64,000 nt of DNA from Elysia crispata. Lineage: Eukaryota > Mollusca > Gastropoda > Plakobranchidae. This document shows positions 1-13,149 of this stretch, in pieces. The notes under the pieces were generated by a model, which saw only the letters and a list, made by a program, of their open reading frames with translations, was not told the origin of the DNA and ran no database searches. The DNA is taken from the NCBI GenBank assembly GCA_033675545.1, contig JAWDGP010006665.1, positions 452,001-516,000 of the forward strand, written 5' to 3'. Every line of letters starts with the position of its first letter. Within the stretch, counting starts at the first letter, position 1. Both the position numbers and the translations under genes were made by a program.

Positions 1-483
1 ATTATCAATAAAAACTTTAAAAGAACTTTGTTGCACCACTTTAGCAGTAAATGAGAGATTGGAAAATAGAATGGCAGCATGGCTTTTTCATTAAAGGTGT
101 AGTTGAAAGCAGTTAAAAATAAAATATTGAAAAATTTTTGGAAATGCTTGAGTAACCACATATTTTTTTTTATAAGCTTATAACAAACAAATATTTTATT
201 TTGCTAAATCTATATTTAAAGTCATTTTAATCACTCTGATGTTCATTGAATTATGTTTATATATATTTTATTTTTCAGTGAATTTTAAATATGTTTCTAA
301 GAAAAATTGAGCACAAGATACAAAAATACTTTGTTTAAAAATAGGTTCATAAATTCTCACAAGCTATTGTTTAGGTGGATAACCATTACTACTTGATAGT
401 CTCTTTTGTCTGGACTGCTGAGCATTCAGGAAAAATAACAATGTGCACACTTAAGACACATTTCATGTATCCATTTAGTCCAG

Positions 484-612
484 GTGATTTTTGGGTTTAC
501 AATGATCACAGGCCAGCGGCCATTGAAGAATTTCATCCAAATTTACACGCATGTCGGTTCAAATTATTCAGAAAGGAAAAAGAAGGAAATATTATTTTTT
601 TCTAATGTTAAA
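484..612 (+). CDS. VEPH1: Candidate melted exon just upstream of the PH domain
   Basis: A 43-codon stretch, open in the frame that splices in phase 0 to the PH exon, after a good acceptor (ATTTAGTCCAG at 473-483). It reads VIFGFTMITGQRPLKNF, then IQIYTHVGSNYSERKKKE, and ends FFSNVK. Codon usage looks coding in its middle part. The donor needed for phase 0, AAA|GTGTAAGG, is weak; the stronger GTAAGG two bases later would put a stop in the next exon. I cannot recall a family sequence that confirms it. Confidence 0.45.
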
Positions 613-2054
613 GTGTAAGGAACCTAAAAACAGCAAAAGAGTTTATAAACTCTTGTCTATTTTTCCTCAACTGAAAATATATTGATACTTGTAACATTCC
701 ACAGGGTCAGTTAAAAGAGAAGAAGGGCAAATGGATGTTTTTCAAGAGATGGAAAACACGTTACTTCACCCTGTCAGGAGGGTCCATAACTTACAACAAA
801 AGCAATGCAGTAAGCAAAATTTTTAACAGATCTACCTTGCAATTGCTAAGGGACATTTTTTATCCATGATAGAATTTTTGCACATTTGCAAAAGTCTTGC
901 AACATTTTTCATAAACCTTTTTTTTTACATTAAGTAACATGGAAGAAGCATTTGAAAGTTTTCCTTATCACAGGTGGCTTCTTATCATGCAAATTTATGC
1001 AATTTTGAACAAAAACTAGTTGCCTTACAAATTGAAACAATTAAGAAATGTAATTTGTAGAGGGAAGCATAGCCCTGGTATCACTTTTTATGGTGGAATG
1101 GATTTACGAAGTGCCCTTTGAAGTAATCAGCCTTAATTCCCTTATAAACATCTGGTTCATCTATATCCTAATAGTGAAATAATGATATAAATGTGCATTC
1201 CCCCTCAGACCAAAGCAAGCCTGCCAGTAACCAAAATCCAAAGTGTCAAGGCAGTCAGAAAAGGAATACGGGACATTCCTCGAGCTTTTGAGATATTCAC
1301 TGTAGACCAAACGTACATGTTCAAGGCAAAAAGCCACCAGAGTGTTGAGCAGTGGGTGCAGTGTCTTCACATCGCAGTAGCTCGCTCTCACAGTGCAGGG
1401 GGGACAGGATCGGTTGGTGCTGATGCCGACAGAGCTAGTCGCTCTGAAGAAGTACAAGGTGGTGCAAGGAAAAGGCTTTCTATTGGGCAGGGAAGAGATT
1501 TAGATGGTTCCATTAAAGAGGAAGGCCTGTTTGATCCCTCAGTCAATGAAGAGAGGAGGTCTTCTTATGGAAGTAAGGGGAGAGATGATGGGAGCAGGAT
1601 GGAGGTGAATACCGCAAGCAATGGTGCCAATCCATTTGGTGGGGCTGAAGAACGTAGGAGTCGGCGTGGAGGGAGGAGAATAATTAGCGGTTCTGGTGCT
1701 GGTGACAAAGCTTTCGACATTCAAGATGATGAAAACAGCTTGAGTGGTTACAGTGCTAGTTTTAATGATGGCGGAGGCAATAGTGCAACTGCTGCTAGTG
1801 GCATAGCTAACGAGGAGTTTTTTCGAAGAAGCAGTATTCGCCGCAGCAGTGGAGCTGGAAGCGTTGGAGGGAGGAGTGTGGGAAGTAGTATGGTAAGATC
1901 TGCACAGCTCAGCCATAGAACTTCAGACAGGAGTAACAGGACTTTTGGTGGACTCCAGCAAGAGGGTTCTCATCAATCGTCCTCTCCAGCAGGTTCTATA
2001 GGAATCAATGGTGGAAGTATTGCAATCAAAATGGTCACTGACACAAAACTGTGA
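484..2054 (+). CDS. VEPH1: Melted/VEPH1 orthologue, 3' end (PH domain and C-terminal tail)
   Basis: Partial gene: the last exons of a melted (ventricular zone-expressed PH domain) protein. The proposed join is 484..612 (tentative), 705..809 and 1209..2054, all phase 0, with stop TGA at 2052-2054. The PH domain spans two exons. The first half reads GQLKEKKGKWMFFKRWKTRY, with the K-x-R basic loop used by PH domains for phosphoinositides. The second half carries SVKAVRKG, PRAFEIF, MFKAK and the invariant Trp in VEQWVQCL. Known of the family: Drosophila Melted binds phosphoinositides at the membrane and links to FOXO and TSC signalling; in vertebrates VEPH1 has been linked to TGF-beta/FoxO control. 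Unusual here are about 220 residues of Ser/Gly/Arg-rich, probably disordered sequence after the PH domain, whereas family members as I recall them end soon after it. The N-terminal MELT part lies upstream of the window. Confidence 0.85.
705..809 (+). CDS. VEPH1: Melted exon: N-terminal half of PH domain
   Basis: Exactly 35 codons between acceptor CCACAG (699-704) and donor GTAAGC (810-815), phase 0 at both ends. It encodes GQLKEKKGKWMFFKRW, KTRYFTLSGG and SITYNKSNA, that is, beta strands 1-3 of the PH fold with the basic strand-loop. The short spacing to the candidate exon upstream (92 bp) shows that short introns can occur in this gene. Confidence 0.85.
1209..2054 (+). CDS. VEPH1: Melted terminal coding exon: C-terminal half of PH domain plus tail
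   Basis: The acceptor is CCCCCTCAG (1200-1208). The exon has 281 codons plus TGA. About the first 62 residues finish the PH domain, with FEIFTVDQTYMFKAK and the conserved WVQCLHIAVA helix. The remaining ~220 residues are Ser, Gly and Arg rich, with RRSSI, RRSSG and RKRLS basophilic kinase-type sites and no folded domain that I recognise. An ATG at 1191 in the same frame lies in the intron and is not the start. Confidence 0.88.
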   Translation, partial: TKASLPVTKIQSVKAVRKGIRDIPRAFEIFTVDQTYMFKAKSHQSVEQWVQCLHIAVARSHSAGGTGSVGADADRASRSEEVQGGARKRLSIGQGRDLDGSIKEEGLFDPSVNEERRSSYGSKGRDDGSRMEVNTASNGANPFGGAEERRSRRGGRRIISGSGAGDKAFDIQDDENSLSGYSASFNDGGGNSATAASGIANEEFFRRSSIRRSSGAGSVGGRSVGSSMVRSAQLSHRTSDRSNRTFGGLQQEGSHQSSSPAGSIGINGGSIAIKMVTDTKL

Positions 2055-4660
<2,606 letters not shown>

Positions 4661-4909
4661 TGTCGTAATACTGATAGGAAACTGAAGTGAAAATGCAGGG
4701 CTGGTAAATTCCCCTAAACTTGAGAATTTTTTTCTTTCAACCATGAAGCCATTTTCAATTCAAATACAGTGGAATCTGCTTGAAATCAATTCTCACTTGA
4801 AGTCAACACCACAATTTGATCCCCCCTTTTTTTTTTTCTTTAAGTAACAGATTTTCTGATAAATTCAACGGCTTTTCACTAACTATTATTATTACTCTTA
4901 TTGTTACAT

Positions 4910-4910
<1 letters not shown>

Positions 4911-4944
<34 letters not shown>

Positions 4945-4951
4945 ATTATAA

Positions 4952-5040
<89 letters not shown>

Positions 5041-5050
5041 GTTGTTGTTA
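4911..5050. repeat. (ATT)n microsatellite
   Basis: About 46 TAT/ATT triplets with a few interruptions (AATATTATAATTG near 4940), ending in GTT triplets. Confidence 0.97.
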
Positions 5051-7965
5051 TTTTTATTGTTCCCCTTCTTCAGTAATCAATATTAATACAGAATAGAAAA
5101 ATTTTGCACAACATATCGTTTTGACAAAGCGAAGGAAATATATTTAGTATTATGAAAGTGTTCCAATTGATTCATACAATGAAATAATTTTATCTGGTGA
5201 ATCTATAAGTAAAACTGTAATGTGAAAAAGGGAGGGGGAAAAAACTCAACCTTAAGAACCAAATACACTGTAAGGATCAAAATGTATTTTGACGTAGAGA
5301 AATAGTCAAATGCTGTCTAAATTTTCATGAAGGAAAATTAATGCATGACTTTCCTCGAATTGGACCAATTTCAAATTATTCTTGTAGTATTAAATGGTCA
5401 AACACTAAGTATTTCTGTGACTTAGTCTGTAATACAAGTATCTGGAACATCTTATGATCAAAGGAAAACACAGCATTGGAAAACAATGAGAATTGATGTT
5501 GGACGGTCTAACAAAGAGGCTAAATGTATGTGAGAGATGTCCTAAAATCGTTTATGCTTAAGAGCAGAGCACCTGATTGATTAAGTCTGTAACAAACAAA
5601 TACCCTGTATCAAGGAGCCTTACTGCATAGACCTTGTATCAGCAATGCCGTATCCTTAGCTCACTTTGCATATTGAATTTAGTTTCTTTTGATATGAAGG
5701 AAAATATTTATTAAACATTTACCTCAAAGAAGGATGGATTAGGATATTGTTTTCCATGTTGCTTTGCTTTGTATTATCTTTTCTCTAATTTGATTTTTGC
5801 ATACATCTCTTAGCATCTGTATTATGAGAGATCCTTTTGGAGGATTCATGCGCAAATCAGCTAGGGACACTAAAAAATGTTTAAACCTATGTTTTGACCT
5901 GATTCATGCTCTAGCCTATGTTTTGATACAGTTTAGAGTTCATCCAAATAATAAGCACTTCCTTTCTCTCAATCTCTTTTGAAGTTGAAATGTACTTATA
6001 AGAATTGTGTCTAAATTCAACAAATTATTTTGACTTTGACCTAATTTCCCTGCATCGTATAGCATGGATTGAATTTGTGCAGTTACATTCATTTGGACTG
6101 GTTTCAAGACACTGCAGTACGAGATAAGACTTGTTGCTGCGACACCATGGCTCTTTCACTGATTCGTTATGTCTTGTAAGAATCATAAATATATGTATCC
6201 AATCATATTTATGCTAAGCTATAAATTATAAGTAACTATTTATTCCTGTATAATTAATTAGCGTGGATTAGGGGCAACTTACATTGTAGTTTATTTGCTT
6301 GTTTTATTTATCCAACACCATTTTAGCACTGTCTTTTAGTTTCTGTAGTACTTGTATTGATTTTATCAGGGCTTTCTTTCGAATCATTGACGCAATCTCA
6401 TTTTTTTTTATTTTCACTTTTCAAGATCACAAGATGTTAGTTACTTTTGATAACTGCTTTATTTGGCTGTGATAAGTTCATTAAATTGTTTGCTAAATCC
6501 ATATTTGCCAGTTGTTTAGTTCTTTCACGTAATCCCTAATTCATATAAGTCTAGTTTGGCATCTTGCCCGTTGGCTGTTCAGACAATAATTTTTTTATGG
6601 TAAGGCTTTACAATGGACGGAAACCTGACAGATTTATCTCACGTCCTTAGCTGCAGTAAGCTAGAGGAAGCAATCGATAGTACTCATATTTCAACACTGT
6701 GACACTACCTACATGTACTATGCAGCAGATATATTATGCGATAGGTGACAGGCTGTTTTCATAGGAATGAAATTTACATTTCTAACCGTCAACACTTGCT
6801 GTTCAGGACACGGAATCCCCTTTTTACTGCATGTGTGATGTCATGGGTTTTACTGGACACTTTTGTGCGAGGAGCAGGGGACTGATTTCACAAGTCCAGC
6901 GCTGTGTTACTGCATGTGTGGGATAACCGCATGAAAAACCGGGGTATAGAGGAGGGTCAAGCGAGGCGCCAAAATATCAAGTTCTGCCTGATATTTTCTA
7001 GTGAGGCGCCTGTCAGACTTAGCCGGATTGTAAAAAAATGATTTAAACATTTCACATTATAACAAAAAAAATTTCTGAATTGTATTCCTCGTCGAATTCT
7101 AGTGCAGATTTATACCAAACTATACCTAAATATTGCATAGAACAGGAGATTTAAAAAACAAAATAAAGAAAAAAACTTATCTGGGTCATTGGCTCATGTT
7201 GGCGTGCTGCTTTCATTGGGTTTCCTCCTTTTCCCCCTGTTGTCTTGCTTTCACCCTATATGTGTCTTCTGTGTCACACACACAAAAGGGCAGTGCAGTT
7301 TTATGCACTTCATGTCGCTACATTATTGACTACGAAGACTTTAATAAGTTTACTTGCAGTTGCATTCCCGAAGAATAATAGTTCATTAATTACGCTGGCT
7401 GATGCAATGTGTCGCAACATGTAGCTCAGTGTATTGACCCCGTGAGCTCAAAATTCCTGAAACCTAGCACCATCCCTTGTTTTCTCACCGCTTGTGTCGT
7501 ATGAAAAATCACAGCACAGAATGCCTTGCACATAATTATATCTTGTGCAACGCCTAGCATCCCCTCTGTGTAAGGTGGGTCTTGGATTAGAAGCTACCTT
7601 GGCATAATTTTATATCAACTGAGCTGAAAATAAAGGTCCGTTCTTCAGTATTCCTTGCCCTGGCCCTGCAGTTTTTCGCAGCCACTATGGCAAAATTGCA
7701 GCCTCAAAATTTGACCTTTCCTGCAAAAAATGGCAAAATTTGGGATTTTCGTTTTTTCTCTCTTTGTCTCTATTTAAAAAATTATTATAAAAAAAAATAA
7801 TAATAATAAAAAACTTCGTGAGTCAGCTTGTCCAAACCGACAGAAACGCCAAGAAGAGTTGAAAAAAAAAAGCACTAAACTGCTGTCCCCTTGATGGTTT
7901 AAAGATTCTTTCAGTTTCACTTGTAAACACTGCCGTAAGTGACTACAGCAAGCATCTAGATCTAT
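5051..7965. other. Intergenic, no gene seen
   Basis: AT-rich sequence with only short chance reading frames. A small hairpin lies near 6970-7000 (AAAATATCA, 9-base spacer, TGATATTTT) between two GAGGCGCC copies. No coding exon or RNA gene is recognisable. Confidence 0.5.
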
Positions 7966-8166
7966 CAGTGGTTCTTAACCTGGGTTCGATCGAACCCATG
8001 GAGTTCGATGGGTCGATCTCAGGGGTTCGGCAGAGCCAGTAAAAAACATTTATGTCTTGAATTTGAAAAAAAAAATCATATTTTATTTTTCACTATAGAG
8101 GGGTTTGGTGAATCAGCATATGAAACTGGTGGGGTTCGGTACCTACAAAAAGATTAAGAACCACTG
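7966..8166. mobile_element. hAT (Charlie-type) non-autonomous MITE, 201 bp
   Basis: The terminal inverted repeats are CAGTGGTTCTTAACC on the left and GATTAAGAACCACTG on the right (one mismatch). CAGTGGTTCT is the classic terminus of hAT-Charlie elements. Just inside the left end is the palindrome GGGTTCGATCGAACCC, and GGGGTTCGG occurs near both ends, as in many hAT MITEs. The element cannot encode a transposase. The flanking octamers (AGATCTAT and ATATAGAT) match at only 5 of 8 positions, so the 8-bp target duplication is decayed or the insertion is old. Confidence 0.85.
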
Positions 8167-8239
8167 ATATAGATCTACATCTTTTCCTTAATTAGTTCCT
8201 GCCTTGATCTACATATTTTCAAGAATTTACGTCCACACC

Positions 8240-8468
8240 ATGGAGCAATTCTTAGTTAATAAATCTGGAAGGAATGTCTCTGCCCTACAACGGCATCAAG
8301 AGTTCAAGAGCTGGACCAAATGCTAGTGTTAGTGGAAACAAACTGTTTTGCACGTTATGTAATTTGGTCCTTGACCATGGTCAAAAATCCTCTGTGGAGT
8401 CGCACACGAAGTCCATTCGACAAGAGAGTTTCATGAAAAGGCTTGCAGAGGATGAATGTGAATTGTGA
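8240..8468 (+). pseudogene. CGGBP1-like BED zinc-finger relic of a hAT transposase
   Basis: Frame 8274-8468 contains NKLFCTLCNLVLDH followed by KSSVESHTKS and FMKRLAEDE. This matches the start of human CGGBP1 and related hAT transposase N-termini (KLFCTSCNVVLNH, then a His-Lys-Ser segment). The first Cys pair and first His are present, but the second zinc-ligand His is not at its expected place. A second frame from ATG 8240 (MEQFLVNKSG) stops before it could join the finger frame, so the copy is frameshifted. Only about 60 residues remain and no catalytic domain follows. It is best read as a dead fragment of an autonomous hAT element lying 75 bp from a hAT MITE. Confidence 0.6.
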
Positions 8469-11400
8469 TCTTCATTCAAACAAGAAACAAAGTAGGCCCA
8501 TCTTGGTTTTTCGTTAAGCTAGTTGCATCTGATTCTGAACTACCCTGGTAATAAATCTAACATATTATTCCTTAATTAGAGCATGAATATATGCTTATTG
8601 TTCTTGGTATCAATCATTTATGTGTTATGGTAACTGTTTTAAATGTTCTGTCCAAATTGACAGTTTTTTATTTCTTTTTGTGTGAGTCAAACTGGATGTA
8701 GCCTATCAGTATCATATATGTATAAAAATGATTGATTTTACTAATCAATTGCAATTTCTCTAAGTATACTCAACTAAATAAAATTTAAATTATTAATATT
8801 TCTTGCTTACCTCAAAATTTGCCTGTCAATTTGACCAAGCCAACTTCGGGAGAGACAGTAATATGCGATTGTAGTTGTTCATTTTTTTTCGCAAAATTTG
8901 GCAAAATTGGCAAAATTAATGGTGAAATTTTGCCGTTTCAAATGGCAAAATTCCGTGGGGACAGCTTGCTTGTGTCGTGGTATGTCTAAGATTGCAGCTG
9001 TCACCAATTCATCCAAGGCTTATTTTAAATCTCTGACGCTGTCAGAACTTTCTACTTTCGATAGAAAATTCAATAAAGCCCACTTTTGCTAAAGCAGGAA
9101 CAAAGAATTTTCCAAGAACATTTCGTCGTTTGAATCATTCTGTTTAAATGCACTGACACCCAATACATCTAGACCAGCAACACCTCTGAGATATAAATGT
9201 GATAAATACATTGATATGTTGTGCCATTAATTTTTATACTGAATCATATTGTTTAAATTATTTCAAATCTTTAATAGTATTTGCATGTAAAACTACATAT
9301 ATTTAATTGGATACCATCATTCAAAGCAAAATGGGTATGTGAGACACAAGTCAGGCTTCAGTCATTGATATGTCCGAGTACCCAAATCTATTTCATCCAT
9401 TTTATCTTGAGGAGACTTATCTAAAAGGAATTTTAAAGTTCAGAGAGCTTTTGTTTTGGATAATAACTAGTTTGGATGGGTAACAGGCAGTTTAGATCAA
9501 TACATCTACTAGATCTAGATTAAGTCTAAAATTTTAAGAACTTACGTCATCAATATGTCTGAGAACAAAATTGTGCTTTTTTTTTTTTTGTATATTTTAT
9601 GTTTCAAATAAAAATTTTCTGTTTGACATGAACAGGTATTGACAATAAGTACCCAAAATGAGCATTTATTAATGAATTAATATGAGTTTATGACTTGAAA
9701 AGAAGCAAAAAACTTCTATGGCAATGATCGACTAAGATGTAAACAAAGTTTGCTTTTCCTACAATAGTATTTTACTTTACAGTTCAATCTTTAGGCATAA
9801 TTAGACAGTATTTAATTCAATTTATCTTTTGAAAATCAAGCAAGGACATAATTCATAAAACAAAGTTATGAAATGTCAAAATTTGTGCCATGATTGCGTC
9901 TTAGTATTTATGACAATGTTGGAAAAATATAGCTTTCTTTTCAAAATGAGAAAATTGAGATGCTCAACTAACTTTAGAATAATTTTATTCCATCCATAGG
10001 ATGCTTACACTACTAGAAACATAAATTTTATGTATATAAATACAAGATGAAAATAAAGCCCCAAGTTCAAAAATTGACACAACCTTTAGAGAATGAGTCG
10101 CATCTTATTGTTAGTTATACTAGGTTTAACACCCAAAAGCAGGACCCTTACTGAGGTGACATGAACAGAACACTAACACTAAATAACAATTATGTAAGAT
10201 TTGGTCTTCCTGGTATGTACTAGCTGTGCTTAAGATTTGAGCATTCGGTTGATGTATGTTTGATTGTGAAGGTGAGGGAGGGTCAAGAGAAAAGCCAAAA
10301 GTAGGATAACTTAGGCACTTAACTTTACCCAGAACTTTTTCCCCTAAACAAAAAATAACGTTTCATGATTTTTTCTTTAAAACCAATTACAAATGGTTGA
10401 TGGCTGTCAATGTTATTGGAAAGCATCATTGCCAATCGGCTTAGAGGTGAAGAGATGTTTCTTTTCGTACAAACCAGGGCATTGGGGGATTGAGTGAGGA
10501 GATTGCTTTCATTGTGAAATTTATTAATAACAGTCTAGTCTCTGTGCAAGATAATCCATCTATAGTAACATAATGACGGGTAGATCTTACATCATCCCTT
10601 ATGTAAATCTTACATCGTTTCTTATGGAGATCTTTCATCATTCCTTATGGAATTGAGTTGGGTGAAATTCAACTTAAATTGGTTCTACAAATCAATCTAT
10701 TCATGTTTACTTTTTTTATTTCAGGATTAGAGTTTATAATAATACTAGTTAAATCATTTAAAAATCAAGGTGCATAGCTCAGGAACAATTACACATAATA
10801 CATTTTGAAATATCATTAATGTGATTAAACAAATTAGCATATTTTGCTCTATGATAGATGTAACTCCTTCAATTTGATTATTTAAGATTGGTAAGTTGTC
10901 TACAACCAGTTCATACTAAGAATGCTTTTGAAGAGAGAACAAAGAATAAGAAATCACCAGGTTAAGAAATTGTCAAGGCATGAAGCCTTTAAACTCTTAG
11001 TCTTATCACACACCCCACTAAAAAAAAACACAAATTAAATAAAAATCATCCTCAAAAGGGAGAAGCCAATCTTATGTACGACATATTTTATTCTGAATGC
11101 AATAGATGACAGCATATTTTCAAACATGTCTGAAAAATGATGACTGGAGCAAATGGAAGCATGTACAAAAAGATTTAAAAAATAAGCGCAGTATACATTT
11201 ATTACAAAAAAAAAAGCTACCATCAATCTTTAAAAGGGTGTAAAAATTTGTTGGGAAATTGAAAACAAAGGAGAAAAAATTATGATCTTATCACATAAGA
11301 AATAAAGAACAATATACATACAATTATGCAAGAGATACTTGCACATGGTTAGCTAACATTTAAACTATGTTCAATTCATTTAAACAAAAAACAAAACAAA

Positions 11401-12928
11401 AAACCTAACATATGGCTTGTTACCATAAAAGATGAACACAAAAATATAACTTAAAACTTTCACCACCTCAACTAATACAATTTTAAAAATATGAATTATA
11501 AAAAATCCTGCCTACAATTCATGTTGTCTATTAAGGCATGAAACTGACAAAAGGTCTCATATCTAATATTTGTTTAAGATTTGAGTTTCTAAACTCTTAT
11601 TAATATTAACTATTATCTGCTTTACAATAAAATTTCTATTCCCAAAAATGTTCACTCGAAATCAAGAAATCTAGAGGAATCAGAAAATTTATAATTTAAG
11701 TTTTATTCATTCATAGACTTTACTTTACTTCCATTTCATATTCTCATAAAATAAAAAGTTGAAAATTCACAATATTGACAATTTACATTGAATATAGAAA
11801 CTTAATCTAATGTGTAAAATGAATTCACACCGGTAAGTTTAAAAAGTAATTAAAAAAAAAAAACCCACAAGTATTCATTTTCCTGGTTAATTAGCAAGTG
11901 CTCAGATAGACAGGCAGTATGGCAATTCAAAATGATTTTAGAGAAAAGTATTTAGTGGAGAATTGTAAGCTGACAGAAGAACATAATGCATGAAGGGATC
12001 TTTGATCAGTTGTTCATAATCATAAGAGAAGTATAGTAGCATTAATATGTTTCACATATATATGTTTTTGCTAATGAGAAGGTAATACATTTTTAGCTGG
12101 GTTCCCATGTGGTGTAACAAAGAAGCTTAGAAAATGAAGTGAAATACTGCTGCTGCCTTTCTTGCTTTCGGGACTCTTCTAATACACTTACAGAAACAAG
12201 TGAATGCAAAAAAAAAAATATGAAATGATAAACAATGTCTTTTTATTTTTAAAACAAACCACTTGAACTGATTGCATTGCTGTATTTTGAATATCTGTGC
12301 ATCTTTTCCTGCCTAAACAGCTCTGATATTCTGCCTGGTATAAAAAGTATTATGCCTAGCTTATACCATACATAGCCATGGCACATAATGAAAATAAATA
12401 AGCCTTTTTTTTTTTATCGCAACCAATTTTTGTTCTTCAGTTATTCTTTTTTTTTTTTTAATAAAAATAACTTAAGACCATTCACTTAAAATGTGGTTCA
12501 AGCACAAAAAAATTGACAGGAATAGAACATTAGTCACAGGCATGCATATTTCTGTTGAAATAATTCCAAATACTTTTCCACTTGCTTGCCCATGGAATAT
12601 GAATAACATCAATGAACTTCTACCTCAACAACAGCTAACATTTTAAAATGAAATAAATTTTTTTTTCTAATTAAAATTGGTTGAAAAACCACACCCACAA
12701 TACTAACTTAACAAGTTTTGTGCAGCTGACACCTGTTAAAATAACAGCAATAATATCTTTAAAACATTTGTACTTGCTTCTATAACAATAACAATTAGAA
12801 CATGTCACATATTAAAATTTGTATGATTTTACCTTACATCAATGAAGATGAATAGTGTGAGCATGATTTAAAAAACTGTGTACATTCACAATGAACTTTT
12901 TCAAAGTGTGCATGATCTGATTTTCTTT
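8469..12928. other. Intergenic and probable 3' UTR of the minus-strand gene
   Basis: No coding exon is seen. On the minus strand this follows the stop codon at 12929; an AATAAA (TTTATT on the plus strand at 12242-12247) is a candidate polyadenylation site. A three-copy ~24-bp tandem repeat lies at 10581-10648, and several GGCAAAATT motifs lie at 8890-8950. Confidence 0.4.
10581..10648. repeat. Three-copy ~24-bp tandem repeat
   Basis: Consecutive copies resemble TAGATCTTACATCATCCCTT, TAAATCTTACATCGTTTCTT and AGATCTTTCATCATTCCTT, each followed by ATG or ATGG. Confidence 0.7.
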
Positions 12929-13149
12929 TTACTCGGCATCTGCTTCTTCAGTGGTTGAAGCCTCTGTTTCTGAAGCAGCAGCCTTACCCTTCTTTCCCTT
13001 TCCTCTATTTAAAAACTCTTTTCCTTCTTTTGCAGTGGCCTGCATAGTTCCAGCTTTCTTTATGGCAGGTTTAGGCGTTTCACCACGACTCTGTGAGCGT
13101 GTTTTGCGTCCAGAGTTCACGTCCACTTCGCCATCCAGGACATATTTGG
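12929..13149 (-). CDS. DGTM-repeat gene exon 5 (stop codon)
   Basis: It starts with CC after acceptor TTTTTTGTAG, completing an Ala codon, then KYVLDGEVDVNSGRKTRSQS. The fifth repeat, KKAGTMQATAKEGKEFL, is not split by an intron. The C-terminus goes from basic GKGKKGK to an acidic Ala/Glu/Thr tail and stop TAA at 12931-12929. Confidence 0.8.

Noticed and set aside
375..605. 76-codon open frame (VDNHYYLIVSFVW...) as a melted exon
   Set aside because: It shadows the candidate exon at 484-612 in another frame. Its only good donor (CAG|GTGATT at 484) gives a phase that breaks the PH exon, and there is no phase-0 donor of useful strength.
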